The notes: generated by a model not told the origin, from the sequence alone. A DNA stretch of 64,000 nt from Crossaster papposus (GCA_037893245.1 JBAIAA010000657.1:868001-932000), one strand, 5' to 3'; positions 20,203-32,176 are shown, numbered from the stretch's first letter. Numbers and translations are program-made.

Positions 20203-23200
20203 CTAAGTCGCCTTCTGATGGTACTCTCAGAAACTCCCAATGCTTCAGCCATTGTCACTGCAGTCAAGCCAATTCGCACAAAGAAACTAAGCTGCTCCTT
20301 TGTTATAACATACATATCAGCTCCCCTACCAGCAGTTGGCACTTTGGGAGCTTGGTACGAACAAGATGCTGTCCACAGAAAATAAGAGTAATAACATACA
20401 TGTATATGAAAAAAGGAGTGTTGACTTTACAAAATAAAAAACAAGTATCAACAATCACAACAATACTCTTTAATCCTAACCCCTTGAGTACTTTTACTAG
20501 AAAGTGTCCTGAATCTGCCTAAATCCACCTGGTTTGTCAAGCAAAATCAATCCACCAGCAACAGTATGATGAATTCTGACGGATTAGGAATACCATGCTG
20601 GTATACAAATATTGAGTAGTACCGGTATGTTTATTCAGTCTTCAAATTCCATCACTTCAAAATCCTCCAGTAATTGCTTGGCTTGCAAACCTGAATCAAT
20701 CAAAATCCCCCAGTTTGTTTACGGAGATATCCTGAATCCAAACTCTACTGAAATAGGGAATGGATTTTGATGAATTCAGGTGGTTTAGGGTTAATTTGCA
20801 CATAGTAGACCCAAAAATAGGGCGTACACAGTATTCTGAATACACTGTCCATTTGACACAAAGATTTGTGAGCATTATCCTGTTCAATACTACACAAAAA
20901 GCCAGCAGCATAACACCTGTCCTTCCCAAAGAAATTAATGAAAAAGGCAAACATTAGAATTTTTGGGTCGACACAATTGCCGGTAGATCTTAAGGTGCCC
21001 TGAATCTTTCACATAGAAATGGTGGTACAATGTACTGTAGTATGGCTAGAAACACGTAACCATCCAACCTGGACACGGTGTGCCGATAGTACCGGAAAGC
21101 ACACCCACGCATTTCCGGCCTTGCTCGCTGCTGACAGACATTTCCAGTCTTGCTCATGACGTGTTTTGAATCTGGGGAATACTTTGCGTTTATATACGTC
21201 ATCCGGCGCGAACTGGTTAACTTTTAAATGTTGTGGTTCAACTTAAAAAAAAAAAAAAAGTTTTAGTTTAAAAGTTGAACCACGACTTTGCCTGTCCGTT
21301 TTAAAACACCATAGTTTACTCACTCCATTCAGCACACGTGTTGTTTTTAAATGTTGTCTATACCGCCACAAAAAAGCAAATGTCGGGCAAACACTTATCT
21401 TACATAACATTATTGTGCATGTTTTATTTGCCTCAAACTTTAACCCTAACTCCCTACACAACAAAGGAAGTTGGAGGATTTTGAAGGAATTGTATTGTTT
21501 AATAACAATGGTGAGGGAGTTAGGGTAAGACAATAACGCAATCTTTGCATTGGTATTCATACCTGGAGGATCACTAAGAAGAAGGCGGGTTCCTTCAAGA
21601 AACTCATCTAGATGGCCCATGAACTCATCGGCTTGATCAGTAGAAACAAGAGTTCCAGTTACACGACCAAGCTGCCTTTTCAGAGACTCGGCGCTGCAAA
21701 ATATTACATTATATGTACATTTTAAATACACAAATAAAGTCTTTAATACCCCTCACCCCCCCCCCCCCCCAAAAAAAAAAAATAAAAAAATAAAATGTAC
21801 TAATAACAAATAAATAGTACTAGTAATAATACAAATTTTAACTAGTTTAACCAGTTCGCGCTGGGATTATTTTAACAACGCCGAGCCGACGGGCGGGATT
21901 ATTTTTAACGAAACTTGATCCGAAGCGTGTTCAGGCTGATAGTGCCGGGAAGCACACCCACGCATTTCCGGCCTTGCGCGCTGCTGACATACATGTACAT
22001 TTCCGAACTTGAACTTGGCGTGTTTATGCGTCATCTGTTTTGAATTTGGGGAATTTTTGCGTTTATATACGTCATCCGGCGCGAACTGGTTAAAGCACGG
22101 TTTTGGTAAAATCAATACACTAGGGGAAGTAAACCTACATGATGAGTTTGAGGTCGATTATTTTCCATGAAAAGACTAAAGAAATATCAAACTTTTTCAT
22201 AGTCAAAGAGGTATGGCCTACAGAAGAGTATAACTCGGACCAGCGCCCAACTCTGACCCACAACCAACTCAAACCAATGCCAACTTGCACTCATGACCAA
22301 TTCAGATTAACGAACAACTCGTTTCCATGCCAACTCCGACCCACAACCAACTCAGACCAATGCCAAATGGGACCTACGACCAGTAAATAATACATAAAAT
22401 AAATACTGCAGATGAGCACCATCTGTTGTTCAGGGCAACGAGCTGTGCACGCATGCGCAGACGTGTTCCCTGATATTTTTAAAGCTTTTATCGCAAAAGA
22501 AAATAAACCAGCTTGTTTTCTGCTAAAGTGCACATCACATGTATCTCTGAAATTACAGAATAACTAGTTATCATTCTAAAGATCCATATTCTCTAGGTTT
22601 TTTAACATTTACAAGTGCAGTATCTGTCTCGAATGATTTTCAACTGAAAACAAAAGCCTAAATTGCGGTGTTTATACCCATTCGTGTTCATCTTTTTGGG
22701 ACCTTCCTTTCATTTTACATGGCTGCTGTGTGGCTCAAAATAAATATTGTACATGTAATTGTAAAAGAAAGATCAGTAGTTTGTAAAATGTCGATCCTAG
22801 ACCAGCTCGATATTTTGGATCTTGACTGAAATTTTGTTGATTTTGTGTGATTACGCCGAGACTATCAACCTCGTTGACTTAATCCTTAATCTTTTTTGAC
22901 CAGTATCGCCGGGATTATTCTAACATCACCGAGTCGAGGGGCGGAATTATTTTTGACAAAACTTGATCTGAAGCGGATTCAGGCCGATAGTGCCGGAAAG
23001 CACACCCACGCATTTCCAGGCCTTGTTCGATGCTGACAATGACAGACATTTCCGGCCTTGCTCGTGGCGCGTTTATAAAATGCGTCATCCGTTTTGAATC
23101 TGGGAAAAACTTTGCGTTTATATACGTCATCCGGCGCGAACTGGTTAACAATTAAATTTTATTATTTTTAATTTTTTTTAAATTCTTTTTTGAAACTGTA

Positions 23201-23677
23201 CATGCTGTAAAGTTTAAATTATGTTTTTTGTTGTCCGAGTAGCATTGCCAATGCCATTGACATTGAAAAAGTGTAATAAAAAAACGCACAAAAATAATGG
23301 CATACAGATTACAATATGGCATGTAAGATCGATCGAGTACGTACATGATGGAACCATTCTGGAAGGACATTAGGCTTAGAAATAGAAGACAACAGTTTTC
23401 CGATTGAAATTGTACAGGAGATAACGAAATAACTAATGAATAAAACCGACTCGATGAGTAGTACAGAGGTTTGCACAACGTTAGGAATTTTCAATTTCAA
23501 GCTAACGTAAATATAAAAAAATCCTTGGCTTACAAATACTTACCTTTGCATTGCATGAACAATACGTGTCTGACTGACATCTCCTGTTGTTACAATACGA
23601 ACGATATTTCTAAATCTCGTCTTAAATGTGTTAAGAAACTGGGCAAGATCATCTCGTACTCCGTGAACAGTAGCCAT
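20203..23677 (-). CDS. HTH protein, N-terminal three exons of a likely integrase-core-type gene
   Basis: Three minus-strand exons join in consistent phase with GT/AG junctions: 23544-23677 (ATG at 23677, MATVHGVRDDLAQFLNTF), 21563-21693 (AESLKRQLGRVTGTLV), and 20203-20368. Exon 3 holds a compact helix-turn-helix: YVITKEQLSFFVRIGLTAV, then MAEALGVSESTIRRRLR, ending at a GTAAGT donor. This order (acidic/helical N-terminus, Gly-Arg-rich linker, ITxEQLxFL, LGVSxxTIxRRL) is what I recall from the N-terminus of widespread uncharacterised animal proteins that continue into an integrase (rve) core with a LWHID motif. No such core is visible in the window, so the 3' part is missing, very far away or lost. 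TTAA MITEs lie in both introns. The exon model is well supported; the integrase link is inference. Confidence 0.65.
20650..20790. repeat. Dispersed repeat, inverted pair of TCCTGAATC/GATTCAGG words
   Basis: AAAATCCTCCAG, ATCCTGAATCC, then GGATTTTGATGAATTCAGGTGG. This is the same dispersed family as near 16905 and 45225, in both orientations, and lies in the intron of the HTH gene. Confidence 0.45.
21055..21216 (-). mobile_element. TTAA MITE, copy A (one end lost)
   Basis: Shares CCGATAGTACCGGAAAGCAC, CCCACGCATTTCCGGCC and TATATACGTCATCCGGCGCG with copies B and C. It ends GCGCGAACTGG followed by TTAA at 21217-21220. The opposite end is not recognisable. Confidence 0.75.
21243..21262. repeat. 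Poly-A tract next to MITE copy A
   Basis: A run of about 15 A in the intron. Simple low-complexity sequence. Confidence 0.7.
21851..22089 (-). mobile_element. TTAA MITE, copy B (both ends)
   Basis: The 239-bp element starts CCAGTTCGCGC and ends GCGCGAACTGG, flanked on both sides by TTAA (21847-21850 and 22090-22093). There is no frame. The TTAA target fits piggyBac or Kolobok superfamilies; the CC start fits piggyBac better. The superfamily is inference. Confidence 0.85.
22232..22383. repeat. Degenerate CCAACTC/GACC tandem repeat
   Basis: GACCCACAACCAACTC recurs near 22255 and 22338, and ACCAATGCC near 22273 and 22357, spaced by 84 bp with shorter AACTC repeats between. An old minisatellite. 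Confidence 0.65.
22900..23144 (-). mobile_element. TTAA MITE, copy C
   Basis: The left end, CCAGTATCGCC, follows TGAC (a changed TTAA). The right end, GCGCGAACTGG, precedes TTAA at 23145-23148. The body matches copies A and B and contains a short local duplication of the TTTCCGGCCTTG part. It lies in the first intron of the HTH gene. Confidence 0.82.
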
Positions 23678-25375
23678 CTTGTCTTCTATTTTGCAGCGCA
23701 GCGCGCACGTGGCTATGCTACATACTATGCCATGCTATGCTATGCTGCTAGCTGCGACGTCGTAAATGGGGTTATTGGGGTTGCGCGCAACTTCCTTTTC
23801 TTGAATTATGATTGGTTATTGAGTTGCACGCAACCACTCTTCATGACGAATTAGGAGGGCGCTTCAATGACATGAACGGCCTTTCATACCGTACCACAGT
23901 GTGATAAACACGCGTGTCGCAAAAAAAAATCGTGAGTCACTAGTACCAGTACCACCAGTACCGCGTACAGTCTGTGCATCGGAAAGGTTTGAATATTTCC
24001 CTTTTTCACACTCTTTTCGAATTTTTGCTTTACCAATGGATTCCTTTTATAGCACAGTATGTTACAGAAAGCTGTCTTTTTTGGTTGTGATTATCATGTT
24101 TTTGTTAATGACTTCATTCAAGTTCAACCATAGAGCAATCTCGTGTTCCTTGCTCTATGGTTCAACAACCACGTTAACCGTTGACACTCACTGACCATGG
24201 AGGAATCTAGGCAATACGCCAATACTTTAGGTATTTTGCGGAACTTGCAGTTGCAGAACGTGCAGAACTCTGCGGAACTCTGCAACCAATACTCCGAATT
24301 ACACCGATTAAAGTCACAATATCGACTTTAAAGACCGAAAAACGTTCAAACCTCACTAGTAATATTGTATATAGTAACTCAAACTGCCAAATATTCAACT
24401 TTTTTCGCTTGAAATAAATAATAAAGTTAATGCATGCATAATGAAAACTTACGGTCATCTGCTCAACCAAAACAATGCACGCGCGCTTCAACACGGGAAA
24501 TGACCCAAAAATGCAGCATTTTTTTTACAAAACCGAACGTATCTTTAAAACTAAATGAGCTGTACATTTCTGGTGAACGGTTTCTAAAAATAGACACATT
24601 AAGCTTTTTTAAAATCTAACTCTCGATATCATGATACCTTCAGGGGTACCGCCAAATGTTAGGGAAGTGTGTGTTTCAAGCCACGTTTTCAATGGGACGC
24701 GATGACATTTCGCCCTTTTGGGTACACTTTTTTACGTTCAGCAGGTCGTATATCAATAACCGCTTGTCGTACAGACTCCTGGTGAACGGATTTGTGTAGC
24801 CGATTTCAATAGCTTTCCAGTGATATAAGACATACATTGATTGGTGGTTTAGTTCGGCCGCCCATTCTTGATAAAAAATAGTGTCCAATCACGCATTTTC
24901 TACTTCGGCACCCGGCTTGGTGACCTTTTGAATCACGCTAGGACTACTGCATTCTCCCCGTAGGTTTATGAAAACATACACACGTATATGTACATGTACG
25001 TGCACACGTGCTGTTGATTTTACGATCGTGTATGTCAATGTTCATTTCTATCGCTTGTTTGTTTTACATTACAAATTAGCATGTATTTCTTTCTGTTTAC
25101 TGTAGTGAATTAAACATGTTATAGCCTAATGCCTAACAAGAAGTCCAAGGGTAATTGTTCGACTCTGTACAAATGTACATGATGTACTACATGTGTATTT
25201 GTCGTTTAAACTCCCCTATAAATCGTAATGGAATAACTCACGTGGGGAGATTTCCATGGTCTGTGCGCGCTGCGGGTGTTATTATAATTAGGAAGGTCAA
25301 TTCTCCCTGCTCACTGCACACACACAAACCAGTCAGAGCTTTTGCTTGAAATCGGGTTAAAGTTTTCATTATGTG
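23678..25375. other. Upstream region of the HTH gene, no other gene seen
   Basis: Includes the presumed promoter of the minus-strand HTH gene and a small inverted repeat, AACCATAGAGCAA...TTGCTCTATGGTT, near 24125-24162. The rest shows no gene or family that I recognise. Confidence 0.4.
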
Positions 25376-25512
25376 ATGTCACACGCGCTACGCGTACGCG
25401 CTAATCGCACGTACAACCGGGCGAAGCGGTGAGGTCAAACACACTTTGTTTGACCTCACCGCTCCGCATGGTTGTACGTGCGATTAGCGCGTACGCGTAG
25501 CGCGCGTGACGT
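25376..25512. repeat. 137-bp near-perfect GC-rich palindrome
   Basis: Arms of about 65 bp (ending GAGGTCAAAC / GTTTGACCTC around ACACTTT) include GCGCTACGCGTACGCGC and its complement, with only a few mismatches. It is flanked by TGATGTCA-like and TGACGTCA-like CRE words that form the arm ends. No frame. It could be a foldback MITE, or a regulatory or replication hairpin. Confidence 0.9.
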
Positions 25513-25609
25513 CAATGCAACCCCTTTATTGTTGCAGAACGATGCGGCTGGTCGTCCCAATCTATATTACGTGCAGAACACATACTGTAAAGGGATATCC
25601 TTTTACAAA

Positions 25610-26285
25610 TCAAGTGCTCAGCCGTGCCATGTGAATACGGTTTTGGAGCGGATTTGGTCCGTGCGTACGTATATTGGGGTGTACGGCTGAATGCGACAGT
25701 AGTCAGTTCGCATTAGAATGGTCCTATTCGCGCTTTGGGGAGGGGGCATGTTTACGGCTGCAGAACCAACCTTTAACATGATCGCAATATCTTTTTTTTT
25801 TTTTAACAGGGACAAGTGTCTTATAATATTAATTATCCTCAATAACTCCTCTGATTATTTTAACGGCCAAATTCGATCAGCCGACAAGGCATGTAAATAT
25901 CAGAGTTCCGCGTTTTACCAGGGCAATTTTTTTCAGCTCGATTTGATGCGTGCGTTGGGCCGGGTGTAGGGCCGTGTACAACACATTCGAATGGGTCCAA
26001 CGCTGTGGGGAAGGGGCATGTTTACGGCTGCAGAACTTACCTTTAACGTAATCGGAATATCCTAATTTTAACAGGGACAAGTGTCTTATATCCTCAATAA
26101 CTCCTCTGATTATTTTTACGGCAAAATTCCACCGACAAGGCATGTAAATATCAGAGTTCCGCGTTTTACCAGGGCATTTTTCAGCTCGATTTGATCCGTG
26201 CGTTATAATGTATAGGGCCATGTACAACACATTCGCATGGGTCCAACGCTGTAGGGCGGGGGCATGTTTACGGCTGCAGAAATGA
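25610..26285. repeat. Tandem duplication, unit about 250-265 bp
   Basis: GGGGCATGTTTACGGCTGCAG occurs near 25743, 26006 and 26260, followed by AACAGGGACAAGTGTCTTAT and CAAGGCATGTAAATATCAG in the first two units. A diverged partial copy precedes (GGATTTGGTCCGTGCGT near 25650). The units differ by small gaps. Confidence 0.85.
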
Positions 26286-26902
26286 TATTTTAAAAACAGT
26301 CTTTGAACAGGAACAGACACACAGCTTTACCTTACATACGTACTGTGGGACATTCCTTTGTCTTCGTGTAGTTAAAAAACATTGACTAAATACTAATTTT
26401 TCTCGCTTCCCCAAAACAAATTTAACCTCTCAGCTGTTCCTTCTATCTTTTCTATACATATAACCCTAACCCGTTTTTCCTCTAGCGCTCTTTTTCGGAA
26501 ACTGAAAAACGGATTGTGGACCTGGGCAAGTCCACAAACCGTAACCTCTTCCCGCATCTTGTGGACCTATATTGTTCACAGAGGTCCACAGTGCATATGC
26601 AAGACTAACTCACATAGGTACACAGTCACAGGTACACACCCTCGGACATTAAAGGTAAAAAAACGAAGAACAAAAGCCAACACTTTGGTTGCAACTTGCA
26701 TGCATGCTGTGAAGTTCTTGCAACGGGCAAAAATATGTATATCAACAGAATTAGTAACTGACAATTGTAAAGATTTTCCGGCGATCATCAAGGGTAGTGG
26801 CGATATTACCAGTGTTGCAAAATTTGAGTTGCAAATTGGTAATCAAAACTTATACCGAGCCATGTATAATCTTTGGTCTCTACGTTTGTTAATTTACCAG
26901 GT
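26286..26902. other. Unassigned sequence before the BEL element
   Basis: Contains a GTGGACC/GGTCCAC inverted pair near 26514-26600. A plus-strand frame here runs into the LTR and is not considered real. Confidence 0.4.
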
Positions 26903-27389
26903 TGTGACGGCCTCTGTGAGCCTCCTTACCTTGACCCTGCTCTGCCCCCTGGTGGTGCCATTCACTCCTACCAGTAGTGTTTTCTCTATCTCACCCACTG
27001 ACCTCAAGAGGTCAGTGATCTTGCCACATGGACTCCGCAGACATCTTGTTCATATATATTGATATATTTCTCTGTTATTTCACCATTATTAAGCAGCATC
27101 ACTGCACATGTTATAGCCACTTTTCCTGCGAATGTGACCCATTCCTGAACCACAGTTTTGTGAGTAGTTTTCCTTTCCATTATTTTACTTTAGACAGTTT
27201 TAAGTAACTTTAACTGAAATTAGTTCATGACCCATCATGATGGTAGTTATTGGTACAGTGTTAATGTTGTGCATGAAATTGTGTATTTGACATTTATTCA
27301 TCGTATGCTGAACTAGTATTAGTTGTTTGAATCGCGTAATGCTTTTCCCGAACACGCTTTAGTATTCCATTTAGCTTTTTGTGTTTCTA
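26903..27389 (+). repeat. 5' LTR of the BEL element, first part
   Basis: Matches the 3' LTR from its first base (TGTGACGGCC) to the insertion point at the TA at 27388-27389. Confidence 0.95.
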
Positions 27390-28549
27390 CCCTCACCCAA
27401 TTGGAGTGCAGATATGGTGTACAATTGGTGTAGTTTTAGTGTAGGTGTTTTGGAAAAGCTGGTGTACACCAAATTGACACCACCTTGTGAATGGTGCTGT
27501 TTTGGTGTAGTTGGGGTGCACATGGGGTGTTCATGGGGTGTAGTTTTGGTGCGTTTCAATTATTTAAATTAGCACCAAAAGCGCACCACACTCATTTTTG
27601 GTGCACTTTTGGTGCGGCACCCTTATGGGATTTTTGTATGCGTTCCAATTATTTAAATTAGCACCAGAAGCGCACCACACACGCGTGGTGCTGTTTTGGT
27701 GCGGCACCCAATGGTGCGGATTTGGTGCACAAGCCAAATTTCTGCAGTACTACACCAAAACTGCACCATTTTGCTGATGGGGTGCACTTGTGGTGCACGG
27801 GGGTGCAGTTGTGGTGCACGTTTCAATTATTTAAATTAGCACCAAAAGTGCACCACACCCATGTATGGTGTGCTTTTGGTGCGGCAACCTTATGGGATTT
27901 TTGTGTGCGTTCCAATTATTTAAATTAGCACCAAAAGCGCACCACGCAAGAGTGGTATGGATTTGGTACCCATCTGCAGGGGTGAGATTGGCCAAAATTT
28001 ATAAATCCACCATCGGAACCCCAAATCAACATATAGTTTGTATTTGCCAAAAGGCACTCCTTAAAATATCCGGTTTTTGGTCTATCCACTCTTACAGGTA
28101 AAAACACCTTTAAGACAACACCGAGAATTCTATAGATTGCAAAAGAGATTCCTAAAAAATCCTGAAATCCCAACAAAAAATCCTGAATTCGGGGTTAATC
28201 CTTACAAATCTCACCCCTGAATCTGTGAGGAAATGTTAAATTTACATTAAGATAATTCATACACAGCTCGCTCTTTCTATATACATTCATTTAAATGAAT
28301 GTAAAAATGTACATGTAGCTGATCCCAAAGAAAAGCTTTTCAAACTGAAAGTGATACATAATTACTTTAATTCAGAAGTAACCAAAAAGACAGGCTTAAA
28401 TTGTTGCATTAATGGCAAACTATAAACATTACTTTATTGGTTTTTTTTAATTATAATATATGGCAAGAGTTTGAACATGGTTTTAAAAACTGATATGTAA
28501 AAGCACAGAATACCTGAGCTTAAAGGTAGTACCCAGGTCGAAAATAAAT

Positions 28550-28870
28550 AGAAATAAAATAATTTTTTTTCCAATTCAGAATAGGTTTGTAAAAAATCTA
28601 TTTTTTGCCGTTGTATTTTGCCACCCTGAAAAATAGGAAAAAAATAAAGAGGAAAAGAATAGCTTTTTTAAAAATAGGTTTCAATTTTTTTTAAAATAGG
28701 TTTCATATTTTTTTTAAATAAGATGCTATTTTTTTTTTAAGGATGCTATATATTTTTTTTAAAAACTAGAAAGCTGTGTTTGATCCTAGGATACTTTTTT
28801 TTCAAAGGATACTATTTTTGTTAAAATAGGATTCTATGCAAGAATAGGGTAAACAAATTGAATACACATA
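28550..28870. repeat. A/T-rich degenerate tandem (AATAGGTTTC / GATGCTAT with T-runs)
   Basis: Repeated AAAATAGG and GGATGCTAT words are separated by runs of 8-10 T. It lies inside the 4.8-kb DNA element. Confidence 0.6.
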
Positions 28871-29339
28871 TTGCTCAGAAGGGGGGTGGGGAATGACCAG
28901 AAGTTAGAAATGACAATAAAATATGCATATTCACTGCAATCTAAAAATTTAACCAACCTGAGACAATGTTTAGTATGAACAACAATTGCAATGGCACTCT
29001 TATTTCTGTTTGCAGTTTGATTTTTTTTTCTTTTTCACAAGTGCCATATATACACGTGAATGGATCTGCAATATAATAGCAGAAATTTACATATAGCTAG
29101 TAGTAGTACATGTAGCATACAAACCCCCAAAATACTGTCGATAATATATAGTCTAAATAGTGTCCATGCAAAGAGCTAGCTGGTAAACGTATACCGAATA
29201 GTCTATAATTTGCTTTGATATTTAGGTAAAAGAAAGTTACAGTTTCTTGCGCCATATTACAAATATTTCTGACATACCTTTCGTGAAAAAGGCCTGGCCA
29301 ATTATCAAAATTAAACCTAAGAAAAATACTTTAAGGTAG

Positions 29340-29503
29340 GATATTATTTATCACGCGACATCAATGCCAGGCTAAGGTTGAACCTATCACCTGTGGACTC
29401 ATAATTTTGTGGACTCATAATTTTGTCTGGCGTCAGTCGCTGACTTGCTTGCTGACATATTTTTTCTGTAAAATTGCTACACACGTTCTCCGACACGAAC
29501 TGG
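29340..29503 (+). mobile_element. TTAA MITE, partial copy D
   Basis: Ends CGACACGAACTGG followed by TTAA at 29504-29507. The left part is not recognisable. It is nested in the 4.8-kb DNA element, so it predates that element's arrival in the LTR. Confidence 0.5.
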
Positions 29504-29659
29504 TTAAAAGGCAATAAGACCAACTATTATGATTACAGTATTACTTGTAATAAAAAAATTTAAAACGAAAAGTATCATTATTATTAAAAACAATTTTAAA
29601 AGTTAAAAAAAAAAAAAAAAGTTGTTCAGACAAAGACTGAACGTATAGCCTATATCTAT

Positions 29660-29850
29660 GGAACTAGGAAACATTATGATATAGGCTAGTCCGAGTTACT
29701 GGACTCTAGTAGTTATCGTTTTTTTTACATTTGGACATTATCTGGCGCTTGACTACTACTACTAGCACCAGTTTTGTCCAAAAGTTAAAAAAAGCGATAA
29801 CTAGAGTCCAGTAACTCGGACTAGCCTATATCATAATGTTTCCTAGTTCC
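29660..29850. mobile_element. Foldback MITE nested in the 4.8-kb element
   Basis: Arms of about 57-80 bp: GGAACTAGGAAACATTATG at 29660, and the reverse complement ending CCTAGTTCC at 29850. The arms continue inward through GAGTTACTGGACTCTAG and GTTATCG. The arms are nearly identical. A diverged one-arm relative (GAGTTACTGGCCTCTAGTT) lies near 31695-31750. Confidence 0.85.
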
Positions 29851-31175
29851 GGATAATGAGTGAAGTATGTAAAGTATACACGCACAAGCGATTTTAAGTG
29901 ACGTGTTCTGTGGGTCAAAGTTTATCGATTTGCTGCACCATGCATGGCCACGTTGGGCGCTGAAGACAAATTTCCAAAACATTTTCTTGTGCAATTTGTT
30001 TTATTTTTTACTTTAGGCATTCGGTTAGGCCTATGGCTAAACGGATGTAGCCTAAATATTTTATCAGAAAGGCTGCTTGATTCGGTTGGTTCTCGCTGTA
30101 AATATTATTTTTTTTATAAACAAAAATAAATAATTCCCTAAATTAGGGCCATTAATTAAACACTACAACAAGTAGTAAGTACAAAGCAGTTTTTCAAGCG
30201 ATCCGGAACTAGGAAAAGCATGAAAAGCGATGTCAGTTCGTCGTGGCCTAGGGCAACATGTATTTTCAAGAATAGAAGTAGAACTTTTTACTTTTATACA
30301 GAGAAGCTTTTTTATTTTTATGGAAAACAAATTTAGTGCCTACTTCTTCAAGTTCAACAAGTTGAAGTTTATCAATCATGCCAGTTTTGTTGCCACTTCA
30401 TGTCTATTTTATTTGCAGTAATAAACCCATTTCAATTGATTTTCGAGGATAATTGGCCTAGGTAGCCAATCCGAATAAATCAGCCTTAATATTTTTTGCG
30501 ATCCCGATATCCAGAACAGCAAAACTATTACGACCACCGTAACGTACGTTACACACGTGTGTGTCCACTCGGCACTTGGTAGTGGTTGCCCGGCCCCGGC
30601 CAGAAGTGCGGTGCAGCCGTCGTCAAAGTCAAACTTCTCGATGTCTCCCAATCTCGAAAAGATTCTTTCCAAACCATTATGAGCAGATGATTAACAAAAG
30701 TAACTCAGTAAGCAAGAACATTTAGGTTACAAAACCCTCTTCTTATTCATCCAGACTAGTATTGGGCTCGCTTCTTGCCTGATGAAAACCGTTAGTCAGT
30801 TGTGTGAACTTCGATTTCAAAAAGTGAACACATTTTTAGTCAGGTACCTAATACAACGCGTATTTACTCAGCGCAAATTAGGGCTGGGAACTTGACCAAG
30901 AATCGGTGTAAATCTATAGACACGATCGGCACGGAACATATTATTTTTAAAAGGGGTGTACGCATGACTTTCTTCAACAAAAAATCACCCAAAAAAAATC
31001 ACTTTTTAATATTAAAACGCAACTAAGCAGAAAATATTGGATGGATAAAATTAAATATGCCACTGAATTATTATTTTTGTTGTCATTTTCGCAATCCTTG
31101 GGCGATCTTTTTCATTTGACCTCCTGTATTTTCACAATGGTAGGCCTCTACGACCCCAGCAAACCATGCCTGGTT

Positions 31176-31398
31176 TAGGTCAACTCGGCCCCAAGTCAAA
31201 TTGGCCTTAAGTTAACTCGGCCTGAAGCCGAGACAGCTCGACCTTCGAGACAATTTAACTTTTCCCACCAAATATATTGGTGGGATATAGAGTGGGACCA
31301 AGCGAACGCTCTATGTCCACATCGACTTTGGGATCTCTGGACGGTCGAGTTGTCTCGACTTTTGGCTAAGTTGATTTGGGGCCGAGTTGACTGGGACC
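31176..31398. mobile_element. Second nested foldback element with GTCAACTCGGCCCC arms
   Basis: AGGTCAACTCGGCCCCAAGTC at 31176 pairs with the reverse complement near 31379-31398. The inner arms CGAGACAGCTCGACC and GGTCGAGTTGTCTCG also pair. Length about 223 bp, no frame. Confidence 0.75.
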
Positions 31399-31885
31399 AA
31401 GTTTCTTCTCGCTCGGAAAACAACCGCCGCACAGAATTTGGTGATTTTTTTCCTCTGTAACTTTGTTAATAATGCTTATAATGGATTGAAACTTTCACAG
31501 ATGAGCGATAAGATAAAAAGAGTCGCCTGAACAAATGTGTGACGAAACTGAACTAGGCATACATTTACATGATTTATCCATAGAGCAAGGAACAGATTTA
31601 TCAAACGTTAACATTACATTTATGTACTGCTCCGCGGCCCAGATTACGGACGCGAATTGCCTTTTCTGATTTTTCTCTCCATATTATTACTACCGAGTTA
31701 CTGGCCTCTAGTTATCACTTTTTAAACATTTTGGCATTATCTTGCGCAAATTCCTAGATAATAGAAACATAAAATAGACACAAAATAGTTCTGGATTTTC
31801 TGGAAAAAAAATAAAAATAGGCATTATTAATTTTCAGAAAAAAAATTATAAGTCCCAGAAAATAGAAACAAAATATTCTAAGTCC

Positions 31886-32045
31886 CAGTTCATGTGGTGC
31901 CTATTTGGTGCAGTGATCTGAGACCCAAGTTCATGTGGTGCCTATTTGGTGCAGTGATCTGAGACCCAAGTTCATGTGGTGCCTATTTGGTGCAGTGATC
32001 TGAGACCCAAGTTCATGTGGTGCCTATGTGGTGTATGTACCATTA
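31886..32045. repeat. 41-bp subterminal tandem repeat, about four copies
   Basis: Units of AGTTCATGTGGTGCCTATTT with GTGCAGTGATCTGAGACCCA are head to tail, ending in a shortened copy. They lie just inside the right end of the 4.8-kb element and keep the GGTGC core also repeated at the left end, so they may be transposase-binding repeats. Confidence 0.9.
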
Positions 32046-32176
32046 GGGCTAAGATTTTGTGGTGCATGTTTGGTGTAGTCACTTCATTTGCATAAAGCAG
32101 GTGCACAATTGGTGTACACCAAATGTGCACTAAAACTACACCAAATCATGAGGTGTACACCCCAATTGGGTGAGGG

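Larger units (their letters stand above)
27390..32176. mobile_element. 4,787-bp non-autonomous DNA element with TA duplication, inside the 5' LTR
   Basis: The ends are CCCTCACCCAATTGG and CCAATTGGGTGAGGG, with a further shared TTGGTGTAGTTTTAGTG block. The flanking dinucleotide TA (27388-27389 and 32177-32178) is single in the intact 3' LTR, which proves a clean insertion with TA duplication. Just inside the left end, CACCAAAAGCGCACCAC-type units follow CAATTATTTAAATTAG near 27556, 27646, 27826 and 27912. Inside the right end, a 41-bp unit with GTGGTGCCTATTTGGTGCAG is repeated near 31890-32040. The interior has no transposase frame. TA duplication fits the Tc1/mariner group or relatives, but the termini match no family I know. 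Confidence 0.92.

Noticed and set aside
26514-27062. 182-residue plus-strand frame
   Set aside because: It runs from unique DNA straight into the BEL LTR and has no domain. Chance frame.
27390-32176. PIF/Harbinger assignment for the 4.8-kb element
   Set aside because: A three-base TWA duplication was tested: left flank CTA and right flank TAA do not agree on three bases. Only TA is duplicated.
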